64,000 nt of DNA from Gloeocapsopsis sp. IPPAS B-1203. Its GTDB lineage: Bacteria > Cyanobacteriota > Cyanobacteriia > Cyanobacteriales > Chroococcidiopsidaceae. Under the pieces are notes generated by a model. It had not been told where the DNA came from. It searched no databases and worked only from the letters and a program-made list of their open reading frames with translations. The stretch's first letter is position 1, and every line of letters starts with the position of its first letter. This document shows, piece after piece, positions 26,337 through 35,480 of the stretch. A program made the translations under genes and the position numbers. The stretch lies in NCBI RefSeq assembly GCF_002749975.1, contig NZ_PEIG01000019.1:38991-102990 (forward strand). Direction: 5' to 3'.

Positions 26337-28509
26337 TTTTTGCTTTCTCCTGACGATATTGAGATGCTTTAACATCGGCGTTGCGAATCAAGGCTTCGAG
26401 GTAAATGAGTCTGAATGATCCATACTCGCGCAGCAAATTCTTGACTTGTCGATCCCAGTTACCTGCATTACCAGAAATCGTCAATTCCACCACAGGTAGC
26501 ACCTCAACACCTGGAATCTCAACTTTAGGTAAATGCGTTCCTAACTCAACACCTCTTAAAACCTTGGCGTTAAATCGTTCTTTAGGGTTATTTGGTAGCA
26601 AGCTGTCGCGAACTTTGCCATGATGCGCCGCAATTAAGTATTGCGACAAAAACGCAGCACCTTGATGAGCAGCCGCGATCGCACTTGCTAACTCATGGCG
26701 ATACCCTTTCATTTGCATTGGGGAACCATAAACTGTAGATTTAGCTAAGAGTTCTCTTTGAGACTGGGCGTATTTTTGCCAAACTTGATGTGCTTTACCC
26801 CAGTCGTGCCATCTAGCACAACGACAAAGTTCCTCAATTAGCCATTCGGGAATTTGTAGCCTTTGGAGATAGGGAATCACTTCTCGCAATGCTGCTTCGG
26901 TATCTTGTAAGTGAATTCCTAGCGGTAGAGCATAAGGAAAAGGCGGATCGTTGTACTCTGGTTCTATTTCTAGGCTGTAGGCTTGAGTATCTTCAGGGTT
27001 AGCTGTCCATCCTCTGGCTTGTGAATAGCCACCTGCTGTAATTGGTAGCCAGACAACATCACCGTGTTCTGGTTGCTTTTCCTCCCAAGCATCCTCACCC
27101 CAAATTAGTGGGATAACATCACAAGACTTGCAGAAATTGATTAGTTCTTTAGTCGGAACTGGACAAGTAAATTTTTGATGTGGTAGACGTTTTGGCGGTT
27201 TAATTGACCACACCACTGATACTGTAAAAGCAGTTGGATCGCGAACATACTGAGAAACTGTATATGTCGGATCGCGGTTTTTGTAGTGGGTACAGAAGAA
27301 CGTTTCAACATCGCGCTTTGTGAGTTGATAACTTAGTAAATTCAACTTTGGTGAAGGAATTTGAGCAAGGTTATGAAGACTAGCATCTGGTAGTTGCACT
27401 AAGCGATCGCGAGTCGCTTCGCATTCTGTGGCATCATAAGGCAGCGGTTTCCATTGTTGATAGTCAAGCCAATGAATCTCTACTGTGTTATCTGTGCGCT
27501 TGCGCCCACACCGCCCACAGCGTTGCACAAACGAAGACCAAGGACATAATTCTGTAATTAATAGATCCGCATCTAAATCTACCCCAGCTTCCACAACTTG
27601 AGTTGCAACAATGACTCCTTGATAAGCTTTGAGTTTCTGCTGTAACTTCTCGCGGTCAATGCCTAAAAATCGACTGTGGATGATGAGTGGTGATAAATTT
27701 GGTAGTAATCTGCCGATTTCTCTAGCTCGATCTACTGTATTAACAACCACAAGAGATAAACTTTTTGGTACGTGTTTTGTTTCTACTAACGCTGCAACAT
27801 CTGTCATTTCTTGCACAACAGCTCTAAAGACAGGTTTCGGGCGAGTAACTTTTGCAGCTAATATAGGATGAGCCAAATCTGCTGTATCTAACTCAAATCG
27901 CTCTACTTTTAAGTTTTCTAATGGTCTGTCATCAAAGGTTGCAGACATCAAGCATAGTTGAGTTTGCCCAAAAGTTCCCAACTTCTGCCAGTGTTTATAA
28001 AGTTGTACTAGGGTGCTATAAGCAACTCCTGTAAGTTGAATTTCATCTAAAATCCAACGACAATCGTTAGTTAAGGCTGCACAATGTAGCGGGCGTTGTC
28101 CCCACGACACGCCAAATCCTCTATTTAAACCACGTGATAATAATTGATCTTGTGTACCAATTAAAATTGCAGGCTGAGTTAAATCTTGTTCAAAACCATG
28201 TTCAACTAAACCACCTTTGAGGCAATACACTTTAATCGGTAAACAGTCAGATGCAGTGACTACCTGACAAGTATTTTCATAAACTTGTTCGACTAGCGAT
28301 CGCGTCGGTAATGCATAAATCAATCGGGCTGTTATGGGAATACCTATTTTATGAGAGTACAGCCAAGGAATAATTGCCCCAAATTCTTTACCCGCCCCTG
28401 TCGGTGCAGCAACAACAGCAATTGATTGACCACTCCAACTCACAAAACGCTCTTGCCAAGGATACGGGTAAAATCCCGTACAGTGCTTGAAAAATTCGCG
28501 ATAGCTCAT
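26320..28509 (-). CDS. cas3: Cas3 helicase-nuclease with C-terminal HD domain; Walker A lacks Thr/Ser
   Basis: This 729-residue protein is a superfamily 2 helicase followed by an HD nuclease, the order seen in type I-G Cas3. Helicase motifs visible are PTGAGKE at 36-42 (motif I), LPTRSLVEQ, LDEIQ near 153 (motif II), MSATFD (III), VIVATQVVEAGVDLDADLL (V) and QRCGRCGRK (VI). The HD part near residue 565 has ARWHDWGKAH, then GYRHELAS and IAAHHGK. Motif I reads GKE where ATPases normally have GKT or GKS. The neighbouring residues look as if a single Thr codon was lost in frame. It starts the cas operon, 76 bp after the upstream amidotransferase gene. Confidence 0.93.
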   Translation of the reverse strand: MSYREFFKHCTGFYPYPWQERFVSWSGQSIAVVAAPTGAGKEFGAIIPWLYSHKIGIPITARLIYALPTRSLVEQVYENTCQVVTASDCLPIKVYCLKGGLVEHGFEQDLTQPAILIGTQDQLLSRGLNRGFGVSWGQRPLHCAALTNDCRWILDEIQLTGVAYSTLVQLYKHWQKLGTFGQTQLCLMSATFDDRPLENLKVERFELDTADLAHPILAAKVTRPKPVFRAVVQEMTDVAALVETKHVPKSLSLVVVNTVDRAREIGRLLPNLSPLIIHSRFLGIDREKLQQKLKAYQGVIVATQVVEAGVDLDADLLITELCPWSSFVQRCGRCGRKRTDNTVEIHWLDYQQWKPLPYDATECEATRDRLVQLPDASLHNLAQIPSPKLNLLSYQLTKRDVETFFCTHYKNRDPTYTVSQYVRDPTAFTVSVVWSIKPPKRLPHQKFTCPVPTKELINFCKSCDVIPLIWGEDAWEEKQPEHGDVVWLPITAGGYSQARGWTANPEDTQAYSLEIEPEYNDPPFPYALPLGIHLQDTEAALREVIPYLQRLQIPEWLIEELCRCARWHDWGKAHQVWQKYAQSQRELLAKSTVYGSPMQMKGYRHELASAIAAAHQGAAFLSQYLIAAHHGKVRDSLLPNNPKERFNAKVLRGVELGTHLPKVEIPGVEVLPVVELTISGNAGNWDRQVKNLLREYGSFRLIYLEALIRNADVKASQYRQEKAKNGNSN

Positions 28510-28585
28510 GTCTCATTACAAGGCTGTTGTAGAGTAAAAGTTGCTACTCGTTATATTGCCCGTGGCAAGACAAAATCGCTCAATA

Positions 28586-29356
28586 TCAGAAATCTCTATG
28601 AGGTAAACCATCCTGGAAGACAAGTAATTTTCCTGGATGAATTTGTATCCACACTTCGTTGTCAGTTAAAGGAGTTGTGGCGATGACTGCAACGCGATCG
28701 CTTGGTGTGGTTAACTTTTGAAAGTCTACTGTAATATCTTCATCGATTAAATGTGCAGCCGCAAATGGTGCTTGCCGGACGATGTAGCATAGCTTAGTTG
28801 AGCAGTATGTGAAAAAGTGTTCTCCATCAGAAAGTAAATAGTTAAATATACCTTTTGTGGCTATGGTTGCAGTCACTTCTTGCAACACAGGATATAGTTG
28901 TTCTAACGCAGGCTTACCTTGAGGAAAACTTTGGCGTAGAGTTTCCAAGATCAGGCAAAATGCTGTTTCACTATCCGTTTGACCTACAGGTTGATAAAAA
29001 TTCGTCTGTGCCTGAAAATCTATAAGATTGCCATTGTGGGCAAATACCCAATATCGTCCCCACAGTTCGCGTCGAAACGGATGACAATTAACTAAAGCAA
29101 TTCCACCTTGAGTTGCTTTGCGGATATGGGCAATGACATGAGTTGAGTGAATGGGGTAGCGTCGTACTAAGTCTGCAACAGGAGATGCGATCGCCGGTTT
29201 AGCATCTAAAAACATGCGACAACCTAAACCCTCAAAAAAGGCAATACCCCAACCATCTTGATGTTCATCGGTTCTTCCTCCCCGCGCCGAAAAGCCCTCA
29301 AACGAGAAACAAATATCTGTTGGAACATTACAATTCATTCCCAGCAGTTGACACAT
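28586..29356 (-). CDS. class II glutamine amidotransferase (YafJ/EgtC-like)
   Basis: This 256-residue Ntn-type glutamine amidotransferase starts MCQLLGMN. The start at 29356 is set by chemistry: after Met removal, Cys2 must be the N-terminal nucleophile, and an upstream in-frame Met at 29377 would bury it. Other features are DGWGIAFFEG, HVIAHIRKAT, HPFRRELWGRYWVFAHNGNL and the QTDSETAFCLI block. It has only the amidotransferase domain, with no synthetase part, like YafJ and EgtC. The physiological substrate is unknown. It lies 76 bp upstream of cas3 on the same strand, so read-through into the cas operon is possible, but nothing suggests a role in defence. Confidence 0.87.
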   Translation of the reverse strand: MCQLLGMNCNVPTDICFSFEGFSARGGRTDEHQDGWGIAFFEGLGCRMFLDAKPAIASPVADLVRRYPIHSTHVIAHIRKATQGGIALVNCHPFRRELWGRYWVFAHNGNLIDFQAQTNFYQPVGQTDSETAFCLILETLRQSFPQGKPALEQLYPVLQEVTATIATKGIFNYLLSDGEHFFTYCSTKLCYIVRQAPFAAAHLIDEDITVDFQKLTTPSDRVAVIATTPLTDNEVWIQIHPGKLLVFQDGLPHRDF

Positions 29357-29590
29357 GAGAGCTTGTTTGTGTTGCAATTCAGTGCAATTTTAACCAAAAT
29401 TGTGGTGCAACGGACTCGCGATCGCTTCATCGTGACGTAGCACTTGGCAAAATGAATGTATACTCAAGTTCCGTAAACTCGACAACTTAGCGACTGCAAG
29501 GCTAACGCAAACCGCCACGTGCTCAAAGCTACACTTTAGTAGAACAAGCGATCACTTTTTTACAGCATTAATCCGAGGATTTGATGTGAT

Positions 29591-30166
29591 ATGAGCATAA
29601 CTTTACAACTTCCTTTGGTTCTCAGACTCACTGACGAACAGTTTGAACAACTCGCCGCTGCTAATCGCGAGTTGCAATTAGAATTAACGACCAAGGGAGA
29701 TCTGATTATTATGCCGCCTACGGGAGGAGAAACAGGCGATCGCAACTTTGAGTTAGCTGGACAATTTTGGTTGTGGAATCGCCAAAATCTCTTAGGAAAA
29801 GCTTTTGACTCCTCGACAGGCTTTCGCTTACCGAATGGCGCGACTCGTTCTCCTGATGTTTCTTGGGTAAAAATGGAGCGATGGAATAGTTTGACTCAAG
29901 CGCAAAGAAAGAAGTTTCTACCTTTATGTCCAGATTTTGTGATTGAACTGCTTTCAGAAACAGATGAGTTAGCAGACACTCAAGTCAAAATGCAAGAATA
30001 TCTAGATAACGGTTTGCAGCTAGGTTGGTTAATTAATCCTAGTACTCAACAAGTAGAAATTTATCGTGCTGGGCAAGAAGTTGAAGTTTTAGCTTCGCCT
30101 CCAACTTTATCCGGTGAAGATGTTCTTCCTGGGTTTGTTTTAGATTTACAGCCAATTTTTGCTTAG
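29591..30166 (+). CDS. Uma2 family (DUF820) putative endonuclease
   Basis: This 191-residue protein belongs to the Uma2 family, very numerous in cyanobacteria, with a PD-(D/E)XK nuclease-like fold. Characteristic segments are LELTTKGDLIIMPPTGGETG, STGFRLPNGATRSPDVSWVK, CPDFVIELLSETDEL and KMQEYLDNGLQLGWLINPST. The acidic and Lys residues in SPDVSW, FVIEL and KMQEY correspond to the proposed active site. Biological targets are unknown. It is divergent from the amidotransferase gene and is followed 59 bp later by a YdcF-like gene on the same strand. Confidence 0.88.
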   Translation: MSITLQLPLVLRLTDEQFEQLAAANRELQLELTTKGDLIIMPPTGGETGDRNFELAGQFWLWNRQNLLGKAFDSSTGFRLPNGATRSPDVSWVKMERWNSLTQAQRKKFLPLCPDFVIELLSETDELADTQVKMQEYLDNGLQLGWLINPSTQQVEIYRAGQEVEVLASPPTLSGEDVLPGFVLDLQPIFA

Positions 30167-30225
30167 CTACTTACAGGTTGAGAGTTTATTGTTGTTACTG
30201 AACCTAACGCAATCAGCTAATAAGA

Positions 30226-31014
30226 ATGTTTTTATATTTATCAAAGTTATTACCTTTATTTTTCTATCCGCTAGGATTGGCGTGTGTTTTAATCTTATTT
30301 GCATTAGTAACGTTGTGGAAAAAACCACGTCAAGCATCAACTGCATTAACAATCGCTCTCGTTGTTTTGTTATTAGCGAGTAATGGTTGGACTTCTCGTG
30401 CTTTGGTGCGATCGCTAGAATTTCAAAATATTCCCTCAACTGAATTACCCAATGCAGAAGCAATTGTCGTTTTAGGCGGTGCGACTAAACCTGCGTTTTT
30501 TCCACGCCCTGCAGTAGACTTATCTGAAGAAAGCGATCGCATGTTTTATGCTGCGCAGTTGTATCACCAAAAAAAAGCCCCTTTCGTGATTCTCAGCGGT
30601 GGGCGTATAGATTGGAGTGGTGCTGGTTCTTCTGAATCCGCAGATATGGCAATGATTATGCAGCAGTTAGGCGTACCAAATTCAGCAATTATTCAAGAAC
30701 CAAACTCGCTCAATACTTACGAAAATGCAGTCAATGTCAAAAAAATTCTGCAAGCACGTCAAATCAACCAAGTGCTACTTGTCACTTCAGCAATGCATAT
30801 GCCGCGATCGCTTGCCATTTTCAAAAAACTTAAAATTGCTGCAATACCTGCACCTACTGATTTTATAGCAAGTAGCGATTTTCAGTATTTAAGCAATACT
30901 CCTCAAGCCACACTGTTAAACTTGTTACCAGAAGCAGAGCGATTACATCAGTTTACTCGTGCTTTGAAAGAGTATGTCGGTTTAGTGGTTTATCGTTTAC
31001 GTGGTTGGTTGTAA
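30226..31014 (+). CDS. YdcF/ElyC family (DUF218) membrane protein
   Basis: This 262-residue protein has two N-terminal transmembrane helices (about 5-27 and 38-55) and a DUF218 domain from about residue 75. The domain includes AIVVLGGATKP, KKAPFVILSGGRIDWSG, QEPNSLNTYENAVNV and VLLVTSAMHMPRSLAIFKKL. In E. coli, ElyC of this family affects envelope integrity and peptidoglycan precursor metabolism; the reaction is not settled. It is probably anchored in the plasma membrane with the domain outside. Start ATG at 30226. Two frames on the opposite strand are shadows. Confidence 0.88.
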   Translation: MFLYLSKLLPLFFYPLGLACVLILFALVTLWKKPRQASTALTIALVVLLLASNGWTSRALVRSLEFQNIPSTELPNAEAIVVLGGATKPAFFPRPAVDLSEESDRMFYAAQLYHQKKAPFVILSGGRIDWSGAGSSESADMAMIMQQLGVPNSAIIQEPNSLNTYENAVNVKKILQARQINQVLLVTSAMHMPRSLAIFKKLKIAAIPAPTDFIASSDFQYLSNTPQATLLNLLPEAERLHQFTRALKEYVGLVVYRLRGWL

Positions 31015-31116
31015 AACAATTAGCTACTTCTGGTTAAATTATGCATTTAGGCACAAATCTCTCTCAGTTGCGATCGCTATAATTGCAGCAAGAGACTGAC
31101 TTCTTTTGCTTAACTC

Positions 31117-31344
31117 ATGGCTAACCAGTTCCACTACATTATTCCGCTGCCGCCACCAGAAACACAAGATATTTTTGCCGCTTACCAAGCAACACGCCAA
31201 TTTTATCGGGAAGTACAATCGCGCACTGATCTACAGCAACACTGTGACTGGTATTATACCATAGCAGAGCGCCATAGACAAGAATTAGAGCAAATGCGTA
31301 ATGAACTGAATATTCTAAGTTGGTTTCGTCGGGCAAGGAGTTAG
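31117..31344 (+). CDS. conserved hypothetical small protein (75 aa)
   Basis: This 75-residue soluble protein begins MANQFHYIIPLPPPETQDIF and ends NILSWFRRARS. The charged, helix-prone composition (residues 20-70, with RQELEQMRNEL) suggests a small helical protein. I do not recognise a named family. It has normal codon use for the window, an ATG start and 100 bp of upstream spacer containing a HIP1-like site. It could be a lineage-specific gene; a chance frame is less likely because of the regular amphipathic pattern. Confidence 0.6.
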   Translation: MANQFHYIIPLPPPETQDIFAAYQATRQFYREVQSRTDLQQHCDWYYTIAERHRQELEQMRNELNILSWFRRARS

Positions 31345-31386
31345 ATCGCTAATCATCTCCATCGCCCTTAAGATGAACATCCCCGA

Positions 31387-31611
31387 CTAAGATAGATCCT
31401 CAATTTCAGTTTCGCGCAGGTGAGCTTTAAACTTTTTACTGAACTGCACTTGAATTGGCAGATTAGCACTGATTGGTTTGCCTTGCCATTCGTTAGCAAA
31501 ACTAACAATCTCGCCTTCTAAGCCTTTGATATCAAAAGGTTCACCGCGATGTTCGGGATGATGGTAAACAATGACTGATTCTTTAACGCGGATGCGATCG
31601 CCAACTTTCAT
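31387..31611 (-). CDS. ftrV: ferredoxin-thioredoxin reductase, variable subunit
   Basis: The 74-residue SH3-like variable chain of ferredoxin-thioredoxin reductase begins MKVGDRIRVKESVIVYHHPE and continues with FDIKGLEGEIVSF, ANLPIQVQFSKKFKAHLRE. It forms a heterodimer with the catalytic FtrC chain, encoded elsewhere, and helps pass electrons from photosystem I ferredoxin to thioredoxins. I chose ATG 31611 rather than 31653 because the family begins at MKVGDR; the extra 14 residues look unconserved. There is no obvious Shine-Dalgarno sequence. Confidence 0.92.
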   Translation of the reverse strand: MKVGDRIRVKESVIVYHHPEHRGEPFDIKGLEGEIVSFANEWQGKPISANLPIQVQFSKKFKAHLRETEIEDLS

Positions 31612-31653
31612 AGACTTGTAATTAGAGTGTTTCCCTCTCAAGAAGCAATGCAA

Positions 31654-32006
31654 AATTATTATTCAATACAATTGCTTATTCCAGACAACCTCTTTATCTT
31701 TGCATAAGATTGTCCCTTGTTATACACTCTAAGCGATAAATGAGGAGCGAGGGAGTAGGAGCGCGGGGCGAGGAAACGAGTTATAAGCCTTGTAGCAGTC
31801 TTTAGTCTTTACCTCATTTAGTTTAATGCTGCGTATTGCTGAAAAAAACTTTTAAATTCAATTAAACGTAGTCCTGATTTAGGAAAGCTTAAGCTAGATT
31901 GGTAGTAATGATTATAGTTTGCTGTCACATTGTTGCTAGCTCATTAAATAACTGTAGCTCAAGCGAACTCGTAAATTACTGTGCATTTAGCTATTAAAAC
32001 ACCACA
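31654..32006. other. 353-bp divergent intergenic region
   Basis: It separates ftrV (minus) and the NfeD-like gene (plus) and should hold both promoters. A G-rich low-complexity patch (GAGGAGCGAGGGAGTAGGAG at about 31741-31760) is present. I see no RNA gene or clear structure. Confidence 0.5.
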
Positions 32007-32432
32007 ATGCCGATAAACGTCACGCTGTTATGGTTAATAGCAGGGGCAATTCTTTGTTTGATGGAACTAGTGCTACCAACGGCGTTTGTCGCTTTTATGA
32101 TGGGACTGAGTGCTTTTGTTGTAGCAGTAATATCTCTAGTCATTCCTCAGTTAAGCATACAAGCTGTGCTCTGGCTAGGACTATCGACAGCATTTATTTT
32201 AATGTCGCGTCGCCTACTGTCACCTAAACGGAAACAACTACAAGAAGCTTTTGTGGCAGAAACATTAACTGAAATCCCCGCCGGAAGAGAAGGAAGAGTG
32301 ATCTATGAAGGTAATTCATGGCGGGCGCGGTGCGAAGATCGATATTTAGAGATCGCGCCTTCTCAAAAAGTCTATGTGGTTCGCCGTGAAGGTACAACTT
32401 TAATCGTTATGCCGGAAGATTTGTTGCACTAA
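32007..32432 (+). CDS. NfeD-like membrane protein
   Basis: This 141-residue short NfeD protein has two or three N-terminal transmembrane helices (about 5-27, 30-48 and 52-66) and a C-terminal OB-fold domain (about 85-140: EIPAGREGRVIYEGNSWRAR, YVVRREGTTLIVMPEDLL). NfeD proteins pair with SPFH-domain proteins in membranes, and the gene is followed 160 bp later by one such gene. The pair probably forms a membrane microdomain or scaffold complex. Start ATG at 32007. The shadow frame at 32030 is ignored. Confidence 0.88.
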   Translation: MPINVTLLWLIAGAILCLMELVLPTAFVAFMMGLSAFVVAVISLVIPQLSIQAVLWLGLSTAFILMSRRLLSPKRKQLQEAFVAETLTEIPAGREGRVIYEGNSWRARCEDRYLEIAPSQKVYVVRREGTTLIVMPEDLLH

Positions 32433-32591
32433 GAGGGGTGAGAGGTGAGTGAATGGCAGAAATTAGAGCTTTTGCTATGTTAGAACAGATTTTACACTCA
32501 TTCTTCTTACTTACTGTCTCATTGCAAGCCATTTAAAAACTGCCTCAGTACTACACATTTAGTAACTTAATACTCATAAACAGGAAATCAC

Positions 32592-33572
32592 ATGAATGAA
32601 CTATTTTTGCTAGTTGCACTAGCACTTGGAGGTTCAGCCTTAGCAGGTTCAGTAAAAGTCACGAATCAGGGTAATGAAGCCTTAGTAGAGAGACTGGGTA
32701 GTTATAATAAAAAGCTTGAACCAGGGTTGAGTTTTGTTTTCCCCTTTATTGATAAAGTTGTTTTCCGCGAAACTATTCGGGAAAAAGTGCTAGACATTCC
32801 GCCGCAAAAATGTATTACCCGCGATAACGTTTCGATTGAGGTAGATGCAGTTGTATACTGGCGCATTGTTGATATGGAAAAAGCCTGGTACAAGGTAGAA
32901 AATCTCCAATCAGCAATGGTAAATTTGGTTTTAACGCAAATCCGTTCGGAAATGGGCAGACTAGAGCTAGATGAAACATTTACTGCCCGCGCCCAAATCA
33001 ATGAAATATTATTGCGCGATTTAGATATTGCGACAGATCCTTGGGGAGTAAAAGTCACGCGGGTAGAACTACGCGATATTATTCCTTCGCTGGCAGTTCA
33101 AGAATCAATGGAGTTGCAAATGTCTGCTGAACGGCGTAAACGAGCAGCAATTTTGACATCCGAAGGCGATCGCGAATCTGCAGTGAACAGCGCCAAAGGT
33201 AGAGCCGAAGCCCAAATTCTCGAAGCTGAAGCGCAACAAAAAGCCACTATTCTGCAAGCTGAAGCACATCAGAAAACGATTGTCTTGCACGCACAAGCCG
33301 AACGCCAGGAACAAGTTCTCAAAGCTCAAGCAACCGCAGAAGCATTGCAAATTATTACGAAAACTCTACAAACAAATCCTGAAGCCCGTGAAGCACTGCA
33401 ATTTTTAATTGCACAAAACTATCTTGACATGGGAACAAAAATTGGTAGTAGCGATAGTAGTAAAGTAATGTTTATGGACCCGCGTAGTATTCCGGCAACT
33501 ATCGAAGGTATGCGTTCAATTGTATCTGATGCTCAAAATATGCCACATGTCAATGGCGATCGCGCTAATTAG
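32592..33572 (+). CDS. SPFH/Band 7 (stomatin/paraslipin-like) protein
   Basis: This 326-residue SPFH-domain protein has one N-terminal membrane segment (about 3-18), an SPFH domain (about 20-190: [60 protein letters not shown]) and a coiled-coil-rich stretch (about 195-260) with Ala/Glu/Gln repeats ([20 protein letters not shown]). It should oligomerise at the membrane. Gene order NfeD then SPFH is the classical pair. Start ATG at 32592 follows AACAGGAAATCAC, giving an AGGA ribosome binding site. Confidence 0.92.
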   Translation: MNELFLLVALALGGSALAGSVKVTNQGNEALVERLGSYNKKLEPGLSFVFPFIDKVVFRETIREKVLDIPPQKCITRDNVSIEVDAVVYWRIVDMEKAWYKVENLQSAMVNLVLTQIRSEMGRLELDETFTARAQINEILLRDLDIATDPWGVKVTRVELRDIIPSLAVQESMELQMSAERRKRAAILTSEGDRESAVNSAKGRAEAQILEAEAQQKATILQAEAHQKTIVLHAQAERQEQVLKAQATAEALQIITKTLQTNPEAREALQFLIAQNYLDMGTKIGSSDSSKVMFMDPRSIPATIEGMRSIVSDAQNMPHVNGDRAN

Positions 33573-33684
33573 GAGCGAGCAATAGGAGTTGCCAGTGATT
33601 AGTTTTGGAAAGCGAAGAAAGGTGCCGAAAGCATTAGAATTTTCTCAGCTCATAACTCAACACTCTCAACGAGTAACTTTCTTA

Positions 33685-33710
33685 AACTCAAAACTCAAAA
33701 CTCAAAACTC
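33685..33710. repeat. heptamer repeat (AACTCAA)n next to the zur-like stop
   Basis: Three full copies of AACTCAA plus a partial unit lie 5 nt from the end of the minus-strand zur-like gene. On that gene's coding strand they read GTTTTGA. The same heptamer lies next to purQ and the VOC gene. Confidence 0.8.
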
Positions 33711-33715
33711 TCTTA

Positions 33716-34129
33716 TCACTCCGCACCAACACCAGCAGCTTGCGCCATTTGACATTGGTTACATAATCCAAAAAATTCTAAGGTGTGATAGAAAATCTTG
33801 AAATGATGCGCTTGATGCAACTGAGTTTCTAGCTCGTGAACAGGGCATTGATTGATAGCAATTGATCTGCCACACTGTAAACAAGTCAAATGGTGTTTAT
33901 CTTGCTGCACTGAACTATAAAGTGATTCGCCAGAAGCCAAAGTTCGCACTTGAACTGCACCTTCAAGTTTTAAGGCTTCCAATGCTCGATATACTGTAGC
34001 AAGTCCCACACTTTGGTTGCGGTTGCGTAACTCTACATAGATATCTTGAGCAGAAATTGCTTTATTAAGGCTTTTAAGCAATTTCAGAATGCGTTCCTGA
34101 CTGCGAGTGCGTTCGGCTTTCATAGACAC
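33716..34129 (-). CDS. zur: Fur-family regulator, Zur/FurB type
   Basis: This 137-residue Fur-family protein has an N-terminal winged helix (about 8-85: LNKAISAQDIYVELRNRNQS, LATVYRALEALKLEG) and a C-terminal metal-binding dimerisation domain with two CxxC pairs (CLQCGRS and CNQCQM) and a His-rich region (DKHHLTC, LHQAHHFKIFYHTLEFFGLC). It closely resembles cyanobacterial FurB, shown in Anabaena to be the zinc regulator Zur. It should repress zinc-uptake genes when zinc-loaded. No zinc transporter lies in the window. MSMKAERTRSQERIL is the usual start. Confidence 0.85.
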   Translation of the reverse strand: MSMKAERTRSQERILKLLKSLNKAISAQDIYVELRNRNQSVGLATVYRALEALKLEGAVQVRTLASGESLYSSVQQDKHHLTCLQCGRSIAINQCPVHELETQLHQAHHFKIFYHTLEFFGLCNQCQMAQAAGVGAE

Positions 34130-34338
34130 TTATGGCATTTTCCTACATATAAAAATCAACTAAGTTGTTCATAAGCTAGCTCAAACCGATACGCGAGTCA
34201 TAACTATACTTTACTAGAAGTATAGAGGCAGTGTGGCGGCTTGGTAATGCAGTAGCGAGTAGCTAACTGTTGACACTAGAGGTATCAGGAAAAGGGTAGG
34301 ATCATCTTTTGTTTCATTGATGAAATTGAAGAAAGGCG

Positions 34339-34611
34339 ATGCGAAAATATCAAGCTCATATCTATGTTACTCTGCGACCCTCAGTTCTTGATCCTGCTGG
34401 CACAGCTGTGATGTCGGGTTTGCAGCATATGGGTTACGATACTGTTGAGCAGGTACGAATTGGCAAGTATATTGAACTGAGTTTAAGCGCTCAGAATGAG
34501 GAGATCGCACGGCAGCAGTTGGATCTCATTTGCGATCAGTTATTAGCTAACCCAGTCATTGAGAACTATCGCTTTGATTTAGTTGAACAACGAGATGGAG
34601 TGACAGCGTGA
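34339..34611 (+). CDS. purS: phosphoribosylformylglycinamidine synthase subunit PurS
   Basis: The 90-residue PurS subunit ([40 protein letters not shown]) links PurL and PurQ in the FGAM synthetase complex of purine synthesis. Start ATG at 34339 is preceded by GAAAGGCG. Its TGA stop overlaps the GTG start of purQ by 4 nt (GTGA), so translation is coupled. purL is not in the window. Confidence 0.95.
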   Translation: MRKYQAHIYVTLRPSVLDPAGTAVMSGLQHMGYDTVEQVRIGKYIELSLSAQNEEIARQQLDLICDQLLANPVIENYRFDLVEQRDGVTA

Positions 34612-35267
34612 AATTTGGAATTGTCGTATTTCCAGGATCGAACTGCGATCGCGATGTTGCCTATGTCACGCGATTACTGCAGCAGCCAACGCGCATGGTA
34701 TGGCATGAAGATACAGATATTAGCGATCTTGATGTCGTTATTATTCCTGGCGGCTTTAGTTATGGCGATTATCTCCGCTGTGGAGCGATCGCGCGTTTTT
34801 CTCCCGTGATGCAACAAGTTGTCACACACGCTGAGCAAGGTAAGTTTGTTCTGGGAATTTGCAACGGTTTTCAAGTCTTAACTGAAGCAGGATTATTACC
34901 TGGTGCGCTGATCCGCAATCGCGACTTGCATTTTATTTGCGATCGCGTTCCCTTAAAAGTAGGACGTACAGATCTGCCGTGGACGCAAAACTACACACAA
35001 GGAGAAATCATTACTTTACCTATCGCGCACGGAGAAGGTCAATTTTATGCTGATGAGGACACAATAAAACAAATAGAAGATAACGGTCAAGTACTATTTC
35101 GCTATCACGGTGAAAATCCCAATGGTTCTGTTAACAACATTGCAGGTATTTGCAACGTTACGGGCAACGTAATCGGCATGATGCCGCACCCTGAACGTGC
35201 CTCCGATCCAGTACTAGGTAGCACGGATGGTTTAGGACTATTTAAGGGCATAGGAGCGAGGAGTTAG
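34608..35267 (+). CDS. purQ: phosphoribosylformylglycinamidine synthase subunit PurQ
   Basis: The 219-residue glutaminase subunit of FGAM synthetase is a class I amidotransferase. The nucleophile Cys is in [19 protein letters not shown] (near residue 85), and the catalytic His/Glu pair is in [10 protein letters not shown] near the C-terminus. The N-terminus [17 protein letters not shown] is typical. The start is GTG, overlapping the purS stop. Three GTTTTGA heptamers begin exactly at the last base of the stop codon (35267-35287). Confidence 0.96.
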   Translation: MKFGIVVFPGSNCDRDVAYVTRLLQQPTRMVWHEDTDISDLDVVIIPGGFSYGDYLRCGAIARFSPVMQQVVTHAEQGKFVLGICNGFQVLTEAGLLPGALIRNRDLHFICDRVPLKVGRTDLPWTQNYTQGEIITLPIAHGEGQFYADEDTIKQIEDNGQVLFRYHGENPNGSVNNIAGICNVTGNVIGMMPHPERASDPVLGSTDGLGLFKGIGARS

Positions 35268-35480
35268 TTTTGAGTTTTGAGTTTTGAATTAAAAGAATTG
35301 TCTCAACACTTCACGACTCAACGAACCACAGAGGCACAGCGAAAAGTTTGAGCGGAGGTTTCCTCCGAGCAAAGCTTTTAAAGACAGAGATCGCAGAGAG
35401 AAGAATAAAGAGAGGTTTTCATGAATGATTTAGGACTGCTATAACTTTCTTAAACTCAAAACTCAAAACTCAAAACTTTC
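35267..35480. repeat. heptamer repeats in opposite orientation between convergent purQ and VOC genes
   Basis: GTTTTGA x3 (35267-35287) abuts the purQ stop, and AACTCAA x3 plus a partial unit (35453-35477) abuts the stop of the minus-strand VOC gene. The two tracts are reverse complements. The interior holds a GGAGG TTT CCTCC hairpin near 35355-35367 inside GAGCGGAGGTTTCCTCCGAG, and no coding sequence. Confidence 0.8.
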
